Shown here: positions 25,252-31,387 of the stretch, one piece after another
How positions within the stretch are numbered: the stretch's first letter is position 1
How the letters are laid out: each line of letters begins with the position of its first letter
Source of the DNA: an uncultured Bacteroidota bacterium
GTDB taxonomy: Bacteria; Bacteroidota; Bacteroidia; Chitinophagales; Chitinophagaceae
NCBI GenBank assembly: GCA_938008665.1
Contig: CALLKA010000074.1
Location: 1 to 32,052 of the forward strand
DNA length: 32,052 nucleotides
Direction: 5' to 3'
Position numbers and translations under genes: made by a program
The notes under the pieces: model-generated
What the model was told of the DNA's origin: nothing
The model's input: only the letters and a program-made list of their open reading frames with translations
Databases searched by the model: none

Positions 25252-26859
25252 ATGAAAAGACGAAATCTTATAAAAAGTTTATCGCTTCTTCCATTTACGG
25301 CTGCACTGCCTTCGCAGTTATTTGTTAAAGGGGAAGCCGCTACTACTGTTGCTGAGAATGGAGATAACATTTTCAGATCATTAGGTGTTGAGCCTCTAAT
25401 TAATTGTAGGGGAACATTTACCATTATTGGTGGATCTATTGAACGACCTGAAGTTCGGGCTGCCATGGAAGCCGCTGCGCATAATTTTGTGCAATATGAT
25501 GAATTAGGTGATGCTGTGCATGCTAAAATTGCAGAAGTTACGCAAGCAGAGTGGGCCTTGGTTTCAGCAGGTTGTGCAGCTGCCATGAAGCATGTCACGG
25601 CAGCATGTGTTACAGGAGGTAATCCTGAAAAATTAATTTGTATTCCCAATTTAACAGGCTTCGAAAAAACTGAAGTTATTATACCTGCAGGGTCCAGAAA
25701 CGTATACGATCATTCTATTCGCAATATAGGTGTTACCATTATCGAAGTGAATACTCCAGAGGAATTAGTTAAAGCGGTGAATAAAAAAACTGCGATGATT
25801 TATATTATGGCAGATGATCCTGCAGATAATGATGCGCCTTTATCCTTAGTTAATATTGTACGATTAACAAAGGCGCAAAATATACCTATCTTGGTGGATG
25901 CTGCTGCTGAAGTTTTAACCATACCTAATATCCATTTACAAAGAGGAGCGCATATGGTTGCTTATAGTGGTGGAAAAGCAATCTGCGGTCCACAATGTGC
26001 TGGCTTTGTGATTGGTCAAAAGGATATATTGATGTCGGCTTGGCAAGCAAGTGCACCACATCATGGACCTTGTCGTGATAATAAAGTGGGTCGCGAGGAA
26101 ATGTTAGGGATGCTAGCGGCAGTGCAAGCATGGACAACAAGGGATCACAAACAAGAATGGAAAACATGGTTGTCCTGGTTGGATTTGATTTCAAAAAGGG
26201 TCACTAAAATTTCAGGAATCAGTACTTCCGTATTTGAACCCGTTTCCTATTCTAATCGCTCACCTGTATTAAGAATTAGTTGGGATCCGAATAAATTTAA
26301 CATAACAGGGGAGGAAGTGGCAGAGGAATTTGGCCGAAACAAGCCGCGTATTGCAGTGGGAAGCATGAGTAAGGATAATATTACAGGCATAAACATTACA
26401 ACAGGTCAAATGCAACCAGGGGAGGCCGAACAAGTGGCTGAACGTGTTTATAATTTTATGTCACAAACAAGGACGGCTAAAAATAATGATTTAAAAGCCC
26501 CAGCTGTTTCATTAACAGGTACTTGGAAATTTGATATCCAATTTTTTAGTAGTAAATCTGCACATCAAATTACATTGACCCAGGATGGCAATTGGTTGCA
26601 AGGAAGTCATAAAGGTGATTTTTCAACACGTGAGTGTGTTGGTACCATTGAGGGTAATGAGATAAAGTTAAAAAGTCAAGAGCGTCAGGCGGCTGATAAT
26701 TTAACCTATATTTTCTCGGGTACAGTGGCAGGTGAAACCATGTCTGGTAATATTCATATGGGTGAATATAGGACAGCTACATTCACTGCGACAAGGACAC
26801 AAAATAAACGACCTAGACAAAAAATATTTGTTCCACAAGGGCCGCCATTAGCTACTTAA
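25252..26859 (+). CDS. Tat-exported SelA-like PLP enzyme with C-terminal beta-rich domain (paralogue 3)
   Basis: A 535-residue protein, longer than its two paralogues. The leader MKRRNLIKSLSLLPF has the twin-arginine pattern, with cleavage possibly near GEA. Residues about 40-400 are the PLP fold, with Lys242 in SGGKAICGPQCAG and LVDAAAEVLTIPN upstream. After a short linker, residues about 420-522 form an added domain starting LTGTWKFDIQFF, rich in alternating strands and ending YRTATFTATR, which looks like a small lipocalin-like or similar beta-barrel. The active-site surroundings differ from paralogues 1 and 2 (HHGPCRDNKVGREEMLGM), so it may act on another amino acid or sugar. It ends the operon and is followed by a terminator. 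Confidence 0.83.
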   Translation: MKRRNLIKSLSLLPFTAALPSQLFVKGEAATTVAENGDNIFRSLGVEPLINCRGTFTIIGGSIERPEVRAAMEAAAHNFVQYDELGDAVHAKIAEVTQAEWALVSAGCAAAMKHVTAACVTGGNPEKLICIPNLTGFEKTEVIIPAGSRNVYDHSIRNIGVTIIEVNTPEELVKAVNKKTAMIYIMADDPADNDAPLSLVNIVRLTKAQNIPILVDAAAEVLTIPNIHLQRGAHMVAYSGGKAICGPQCAGFVIGQKDILMSAWQASAPHHGPCRDNKVGREEMLGMLAAVQAWTTRDHKQEWKTWLSWLDLISKRVTKISGISTSVFEPVSYSNRSPVLRISWDPNKFNITGEEVAEEFGRNKPRIAVGSMSKDNITGINITTGQMQPGEAEQVAERVYNFMSQTRTAKNNDLKAPAVSLTGTWKFDIQFFSSKSAHQITLTQDGNWLQGSHKGDFSTRECVGTIEGNEIKLKSQERQAADNLTYIFSGTVAGETMSGNIHMGEYRTATFTATRTQNKRPRQKIFVPQGPPLAT

Positions 26860-26878
26860 TAACATAACTTATACATGT

Positions 26879-26908
26879 AAATAGGGTGCAATTATTGTGC
26901 CCTATTTT
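26879..26908 (+). terminator. Intrinsic terminator closing the catabolic operon
   Basis: AAATAGGGTGCA (26879-26890) pairs fully with TGTGCCCTATTT (26896-26907), counting two G-T pairs, around an ATTAT loop. A T-rich tail (TTATTTG) follows. It lies 20 bases after the third PLP gene and before the NTF2-like gene. Confidence 0.78.
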
Positions 26909-26964
26909 ATTTGTAATTCTTTTAATTTTTATTAACTTTCCAATTCAATTAAAAAATCAGCGCC

Positions 26965-27402
26965 ATGAAATTTATCAAATTTACTTTCGCAATATTATTA
27001 AGCCTTGTTGTATTTGGTGCACAAGCACAGGAGAAAAAAGAACAAAAATTAAATGAGACTTTGGAGCAGTTTCGATTAACGCTGATTGATCCTAATGAAT
27101 CCACTTTTTATGCATTAACATCACCCAAGTTATCTTATGGGCATTCTGCGGGTGCTGTTGAAGATCAAAAAACTTTCATAGCGAATATGGTGAATGGGAA
27201 GAGTGATTTTGTAACTATCAATATTGCTGATCAAACAGTTGAGGTGGAAGGAAATATTGGTTACGTGCGTCACACATTTAATGCAGTCACTTCTACTGAT
27301 CCTAAAATAGCACCCATTAAATTAAAAATATTTTATGTTTGGGTTTTTGAAGCAGGTGCTTGGAAATTAAGAGCGCGTCAAGCAGTTAAAATTCTGATTT
27401 AA
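26965..27402 (+). CDS. Secreted NTF2-like (SnoaL/DUF4440-type) protein
   Basis: A 145-residue protein with a Sec signal (hydrophobic run to about residue 21, cleavage AQA-Q). The mature part has the cone-shaped NTF2-like pattern: an N-terminal helix (LNETLEQFRLTLID), a pocket segment and the late strands GYVRHTFNAVT, KLKIFYVWVFEAGAWKL and ARQAVKI. Such domains serve as small-molecule-binding modules or enzymes with varied activities, so no reaction is assigned. It follows the terminator of the catabolic operon on the same strand, so it is probably transcribed on its own. Its last codons contain a 17-base sequence repeated just downstream. Confidence 0.75.
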   Translation: MKFIKFTFAILLSLVVFGAQAQEKKEQKLNETLEQFRLTLIDPNESTFYALTSPKLSYGHSAGAVEDQKTFIANMVNGKSDFVTINIADQTVEVEGNIGYVRHTFNAVTSTDPKIAPIKLKIFYVWVFEAGAWKLRARQAVKILI

Positions 27403-27431
27403 GCATCAATCGACTTAAGAGCGCGTCAAGC
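27367..27431. repeat. Pair of exact 17-base direct repeats at convergent gene ends
   Basis: TTAAGAGCGCGTCAAGC occurs at 27367-27383, inside the last codons of the NTF2-like gene, and again at 27415-27431, where it forms the stop and last codons of the convergent membrane-protein gene. The start-to-start distance is 48 bases. A local duplication or strand-switch event is the simplest explanation. Confidence 0.85.
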
Positions 27432-27618
27432 TTCTTTTATATTTTCGGTAAGTGGTAATATAACCCCATATAGGTATTACGATAGAAAGTAGGGTAAAGC
27501 TTCTTTTTGTTGGGAGGTCAATGATCGCATTATCATATAACATTCTAGTTAGTTCTAGTGATTTGAACATTAAGTAAATATTAATGCCTAAGGATATAAT
27601 TAAAAATGACTCTCTCAT
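27415..27618 (-). CDS. Small two-helix membrane protein, unknown function
   Basis: A 67-residue protein with two hydrophobic helices, about residues 4-20 and 40-58 (TLLSIVIPIWGYITTY), and a basic C-terminus. I do not recognise the family. It follows the 73-residue membrane protein by five bases, so the two look like one unit read leftward. Its C-terminal RSLTRS and stop codon lie entirely in the repeated 17-base segment, so the original 3' end may have been replaced. The coding status is moderately supported by the membrane pattern and tight pairing. Confidence 0.5.
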   Translation of the reverse strand: MRESFLIISLGINIYLMFKSLELTRMLYDNAIIDLPTKRSFTLLSIVIPIWGYITTYRKYKRSLTRS

Positions 27619-27623
27619 GGGGG

Positions 27624-27845
27624 TTATTTTTTTGATTTTGTCAATGCTCTTTTTGCAAGGATGCTAAATTCAACAATAATTGCATACGCTAAGATAATTA
27701 AAATCCAAATGATACAAGACATGAGCAAAACATCTTTTGCCATACTTGCATAGCTGATAATTGGGTCGGAATCAATAATGCCTAGGAAGATGGTGATTGT
27801 TAAAGCAACCAAATAGCTATAGCCAATTTTTTGTTTAATACTCAT
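27624..27845 (-). CDS. Small two-helix membrane protein, unknown function
   Basis: A 73-residue protein with two long hydrophobic segments: about 8-23 (GYSYLVALTITIFLGI) and 38-62 (VLLMSCIIWILIILAYAII). A lysine-rich tail (KRALTKSKK) would face the cytoplasm. No family is recognised and no catalytic residues stand out. It is the upstream member of a pair of small membrane genes five bases apart. A near-perfect palindrome at 27922-27943 lies about 77 bases before its start and may control it. A toxin-like, stress or accessory membrane role is possible but unsupported. Confidence 0.5.
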   Translation of the reverse strand: MSIKQKIGYSYLVALTITIFLGIIDSDPIISYASMAKDVLLMSCIIWILIILAYAIIVEFSILAKRALTKSKK

Positions 27846-27921
27846 TGTTAGCTCTTGTTATAATTTTAATTTCAATTCCAGCTTACCGCCCAAGCCAATC
27901 TCTACTATTCTTTCAAGGCTT

Positions 27922-27943
27922 ATTCATTTGACGTCAAACGAAT
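27922..27943. promoter_or_regulatory. 22-bp near-perfect palindrome (candidate operator)
   Basis: The half-sites ATTCATTTGAC and GTCAAACGAAT are complementary except for one pair, and the central TTTGACGTCAAA is fully palindromic. It lies between the sugar-dehydrogenase gene stop at 27952 and the small membrane gene starting at 27845, both on the minus strand. The unspaced palindrome and lack of a T tract suit a dimeric regulator better than a terminator. Confidence 0.45.
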
Positions 27944-27951
27944 TATGATTT

Positions 27952-29088
27952 TTATTTTGCTGTTATCTTAATTATTCTTCCTGGTCCCTCAACGGAAACG
28001 TAAAGTGACTCATCGGGTCCTTGAATAACATTTCTTACTCTTCCGCTATCTTTTAAAATAATTTCTTCCTTAATTATCTGATTATCTTTTACAATACATC
28101 TATGTAATTTCTGAGATGCCAAACCTGATACAATTAAATCACCACTCCATGATTTAAATTTAGCTCCATTGATGAAAGTTATACCACAGGTGCCAATAGA
28201 AGGTATAAAAGCATAAACTGGTTTTTGAATTCCTTCAGCATCATGATTTTTTGATATGGTACTCCCATCATAATTTTTACCTAAGGATAAAGCTGGCCAA
28301 CCATAATTACTTTTGGCTGAAATGATATTTATTTCATCACCACCCATGGGTCCATGTTCTGACTCCCACACATCACCTGTTTTGGGATTCAATGTAAGTC
28401 CTTGGGGGTTTCTATGACCGATTGTGAAAATTGAACTTATATTCCCATTAAAAGATGGATTGGTGCTAGGGATGGAGCCATCTGAATTAAATCGGTGTAT
28501 TTTACCCCATGGCGAATTTAGATCTGATGCATTTTTATTCGTGTTTGCAGAACCTCCTCCAGTGGATGGGCCTTCTCCTATACTTAAAAATAGAAAACCT
28601 TTTTTATCAAAAACAATCCTACTTCCATTATGACCACTTGGACCTGTGGCTGTGAATAAGTTTTGAAGTTCAACGATTTTTGAATTTAAAATCTTAAATC
28701 TATTCAATTTTAAATTATAGGAAGGTGAATTACTTGAGAAGATCATGTAAATCCAACCATTGTCTTTATAGGAAGGGTCAACTTTAATATCCAATAATCC
28801 TCCCTGTCCAGAAGCGTTTATAGCGGGTAGTCCGGTAATTTCAGTGATTTCATTTGAATTAGATTTCTTTACATATAATTTTCCTCTTTTTTCACCAAAA
28901 ATTAAATCTCCATTAGGAAGAAAATCCATCCCCCATATTATTTCATAATTATTTACAATTGTTTCAAATTCAAGCGTTGGTTCAGTGTTTGCACTTATTG
29001 CGTTTATTGGATTTGTATTTTCTTTTTTGCATGCAAACAAAATCAGAAATACAGGGATTAAGCATATGAAAGTAAAAGTGACTTTCAT
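27952..29088 (-). CDS. PQQ-type soluble aldose/sugar dehydrogenase lipoprotein (GSDH family)
   Basis: About 378 residues from the ATG at 29088, chosen because it opens a clean lipoprotein signal (MKVTFTFICLIPVFLILFAC, Cys20, then KKEN). The frame stays open to an upstream ATG at 29157, which would add 23 residues ahead of the signal. The body is a glucose/sorbosone-dehydrogenase propeller: WGMDFLPNGDLIFGEKRG, GQGGLLDIKVDP, SGHNGSRIVFDKKG (candidate catalytic His), GHRNPQGLTLN (substrate/PQQ Arg) and SEHGPMGGDEINI. Such enzymes oxidise aldoses at C1 with PQQ in the periplasm. Unlike the protein at 10668 it has no cytochrome domain. It is a second possible source of lactone for the neighbouring pathway, but may be independent. 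Confidence 0.88.
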   Translation of the reverse strand: MKVTFTFICLIPVFLILFACKKENTNPINAISANTEPTLEFETIVNNYEIIWGMDFLPNGDLIFGEKRGKLYVKKSNSNEITEITGLPAINASGQGGLLDIKVDPSYKDNGWIYMIFSSNSPSYNLKLNRFKILNSKIVELQNLFTATGPSGHNGSRIVFDKKGFLFLSIGEGPSTGGGSANTNKNASDLNSPWGKIHRFNSDGSIPSTNPSFNGNISSIFTIGHRNPQGLTLNPKTGDVWESEHGPMGGDEINIISAKSNYGWPALSLGKNYDGSTISKNHDAEGIQKPVYAFIPSIGTCGITFINGAKFKSWSGDLIVSGLASQKLHRCIVKDNQIIKEEIILKDSGRVRNVIQGPDESLYVSVEGPGRIIKITAK

Positions 29089-29306
29089 TTTTTTAAATAA
29101 TATTTTTACCATTTTAAGCGGATCAACTCCTGTTTTATTGTTTTTAATTACGTTCATTTTTAGTTTCTTTTTATGAATTTACAATCTAAAATTGACATCT
29201 TTAGTAGATGTGGTTAATAAATTATTTGACGAGATATCTGTGAACAAGGGTTAGTTCCTTTAAATTAAATAAGTTATTAAAATTTAACCACTTATAACGC
29301 CTGATA

Positions 29307-29390
29307 AGGATTACCTCGCTTCGCTCGGTGATCTTATAAATCCAATAAGAATTAAATTTAGCCAGGATTACCTCTCTTCGCTCGGTGATC
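29307..29390. repeat. Two REP-like palindromic repeats
   Basis: Two 27-base copies, at 29307-29333 and 29364-29390, differ at one base. Each begins AGGATTACCTC and ends TTCGCTCGGTGATC, and can fold through the GATTACC/GGTGATC arms with one G-T pair. In copy 2 the stem extends to nine pairs. They look like short interspersed repetitive palindromes rather than gene parts. Confidence 0.7.
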
Positions 29391-29416
29391 CTATTATGTA
29401 GGGAAATCCCAGCATA

Positions 29417-29444
29417 AAAAAGCCAACATTTCTGTTGACTTTTT
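29417..29444. terminator. Terminator-like hairpin
   Basis: AAAAAGCCAACA (29417-29428) pairs with TGTTGACTTTTT (29433-29444) apart from one C-A mismatch, with a TTTC loop. The outer A and T runs give it the form of a bidirectional intrinsic terminator. No nearby plus-strand gene ends here, so it may mark the end of a lost gene or insulate the recombinase. Confidence 0.55.
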
Positions 29445-29529
29445 CTTTGGTTGCCTGACCTGTATCCAACCTAAGCTTATAAAACATTGATTACTAATAT
29501 TTTGTATCAGAATTAATAAAAAAACAGGG

Positions 29530-29578
29530 AAATTTTCCACCAGATTGGTGGTAATTTTCATTGTATTGGTGTAAATTT
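29530..29578. promoter_or_regulatory. Cluster of three TGGTG boxes before the recombinase gene
   Basis: ATTGGTGGTAATTT (29544-29557) and ATTGGTGTAAATTT (29565-29578) match at 12 of 14 positions and start 21 bases apart, two helical turns. An inverted version, AAATTTTCCACCA, precedes them at 29530-29542 and forms CCACCA-GAT-TGGTGG with the first. The cluster ends 18 bases before the recombinase ATG. It could be an operator for self-control or arm-type recombinase sites. Confidence 0.45.
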
Positions 29579-29595
29579 AATTCAAATTCAATAAA

Positions 29596-30509
29596 ATGAG
29601 ATTATACTACATCATAAAGGAGAATAAAAGTACGAAGGATTGTTATGTGATATTGAAGTATAAGTACAGGAGTAAACAAGTGGATTTAACACCCTCTTTA
29701 AAGGTTAAAAAATCGGACTTTGGGGATGGGAAGAGTGAAAACCCTATCAAACGGACAGACACCGAATTTTTGAGGAAAAATGAGGTTCTGAGGGGTTTTA
29801 AAGAACGGATTAACCAAATCATATACAACCTCAATACTGAAGGAGTAGAACCATCTTGTGAAATGGTTAAAAATCAGTTTAAAAAGAAGGAGAAGGAAAA
29901 CTATTTTGAAAGTAAGATACCCACCCAATCAACCAGTTTATTGGTCCTATTCGTAATTGATAAATACCTCGTTCATGTTGAGAATACCTCAAAGAGTAAG
30001 TATAAGGTAGGGGTTAAGGAAGATACTCCATATTCAAAATCGGTTAAATCTAGGTTCGTTCATATTAAGGAGTTGATTAAAATCAAATATGGTTCTGATT
30101 TTGATTTTTATGAGATTGGGGATGAGTTCTATGAGAATCTTCAAAGTCATCTAATCAATAAGGATTTGAGTAATGTTACAATATCCAAAATCATTTCTCA
30201 ATTCCGTCAATTCGTAAGATGGTCTCAAAAGAATAACTACACCAAAGGAGGGGATACTTCCTATAAGGTTACTTTACCTACCAACTATAAAACCATCATC
30301 ACATTAATTGAAGATGAGATTACAAAACTTTTCAAATTCAGAGGGTTTGATTACACTTTAAAGAATGGGAAGGTAAACACCAAAGTACTTGAGTATTATA
30401 AAAATTGGAAAGAGAAGGATTATATCATAACTGAAGAGGTAAGGAAAACAACATTTGATAAGAAGGGTATGATTAAAGGAGATATACCTACTGGAGAAAA
30501 CGCACATAT
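29596..30509 (+). pseudogene. Tyrosine recombinase/phage-integrase-like gene, disrupted by IS21 element
   Basis: About 304 native codons of a Bacteroidota-type site-specific integrase. The N-terminal arm-binding domain (about 1-85) contains DCYVILKYKYRSKQVDLTPS. A SAM-like core-binding domain follows (about 110-215), with VTISKIISQFRQFVRWSQKN. TIITLIEDEITKLFKF marks the start of the catalytic region. The gene is cut at about 30510, where the insertion sequence begins. The frame runs on to a stop at 30570, but those last ~20 residues are IS end sequence. The catalytic Arg, His and Tyr motifs are absent, so the product cannot recombine DNA. The rest of the gene should lie beyond the far end of the IS, outside the window. 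Confidence 0.75.
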
Positions 30510-30544
30510 TGACCACCCTATAGCGCTGCAAACTGACCACCCTA
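30510..30544. repeat. IS21 terminal repeats
   Basis: TGACCACCCTA occurs at 30510-30520 and again at 30534-30544, in the same orientation and 24 bases apart start to start. They are likely transposase-binding sites at the istB-side end of the element, and the outer copy marks the boundary with the interrupted gene. Confidence 0.75.
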
Positions 30545-30603
30545 AGTTGTTGTTTTTTCAAAGAGTGTAAAGAGCTGTTTGGGTAGATTAAAAATAAGGG
30601 TTT

Positions 30604-31350
30604 TTATTCTTTTTCCTCCTCTTTGGTTATTTGTTTTTTTCTAAGTGATTCTCCTTTTAGTTCTATACGGTGCGCATTATGTACCACTCTGTCTAGTATC
30701 GCATCTGCAATAGTTTGTTCTCCAATAACCTCGTACCAACCCTTTATGGGTAGTTGAGAAGTAATGATGGTGGAACGTTTCCCATGCCTGTCTTCGATTA
30801 TTTCCATTAACGAACTTCTACTTTGATTATCAAAAGGTTGTATACCAAAGTCATCAAGTATGAGAAGGTCTTGTTTTTCTAACCGGTTCATTTCTTTGAT
30901 CGAAGATCCATCTGCTTTGGCCATTTTAAGCTGTGCCATAAGTTTGATAGTATTGGTATAGAAGACTTTATAACCAAGCTGGCAAGCCTCATGGCCAATA
31001 GCAGATGCTATAAAACTCTTACCTGTTCCTGTACTTCCTGTGATTAAAAGATTTTCAAACTTTTTAATAAATGAACCATCAGCCAGGCGGTGTAATTGGT
31101 TTTTATCAATGCCTCGTTGTTCGGCGTTCTCTACTTGTTCTATCGTGGCTTTATAGCGGAACCTTGCATTACGCAGACCTCTGTCAAGCGCTCTGTTGTG
31201 ACGATCATCCCATTCACTTTCTATCAGCATCGAGGTCATCTCATCTGCTGTATATGGTTCTGAACGAGGTGTTTCCATACCACTTTTAAAAGCGTGGTAC
31301 ATACCAAAAAGACGCATACGGCGCATCTTATCTAGTGTTTCTTGATTCAT
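30604..31350 (-). CDS. istB: IS21-family transposition helper ATPase IstB
   Basis: A 248-residue AAA+ ATPase that works with the IstA transposase to select targets and promote strand transfer. Walker A is GSTGTGKS at residues 105-112 and Walker B LLILDDFG at about 162-169. TIITSQLPIKGWYEVIGE and AILDRVVHNAHRIELKGES are classic IstB C-terminal motifs. I start at the ATG at 31350, giving the family's normal length and N-terminus (MNQETLDKMRRMRLFGM); the frame stays open further upstream into the istA end but lacks family similarity there. It begins 37 bases after the istA stop. The gene appears intact, so it could still be active. Confidence 0.95.
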   Translation of the reverse strand: MNQETLDKMRRMRLFGMYHAFKSGMETPRSEPYTADEMTSMLIESEWDDRHNRALDRGLRNARFRYKATIEQVENAEQRGIDKNQLHRLADGSFIKKFENLLITGSTGTGKSFIASAIGHEACQLGYKVFYTNTIKLMAQLKMAKADGSSIKEMNRLEKQDLLILDDFGIQPFDNQSRSSLMEIIEDRHGKRSTIITSQLPIKGWYEVIGEQTIADAILDRVVHNAHRIELKGESLRKKQITKEEEKE

Positions 31351-31387
31351 GTGTTTTGTTTTTAGGTGATAAATAATATGAGTTTGT

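Larger units (their letters stand above)
29158..29595. other. 438-base intergenic region with repeats and hairpins, no gene
   Basis: This stretch lies between the sugar-dehydrogenase gene and the broken recombinase gene. It holds two REP-like copies (29307-29390), a terminator-like hairpin (29417-29444) and a cluster of TGGTG boxes just before the recombinase start (29530-29578). No tRNA fold or convincing reading frame was seen. It is a plausible junction between resident chromosome and an integrated element. Confidence 0.6.

Noticed and set aside
25197..25649. 150-codon minus-strand reading frame over the start of the third PLP gene
   Set aside because: It overlaps the Tat leader and conserved N-terminus of a clear gene on the other strand and shows no family features.
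29307..29390. Possible CRISPR repeat-spacer-repeat (27-base repeats, 30-base gap)
   Set aside because: Only two copies, one with a mismatch; each is itself a hairpin, and no cas genes or further repeats are present. REP-like palindromes explain it better.
29158..29595. tRNA gene as an integration site for the recombinase
   Set aside because: No cloverleaf, T-loop or CCA-adjacent acceptor pattern could be found in this gap.
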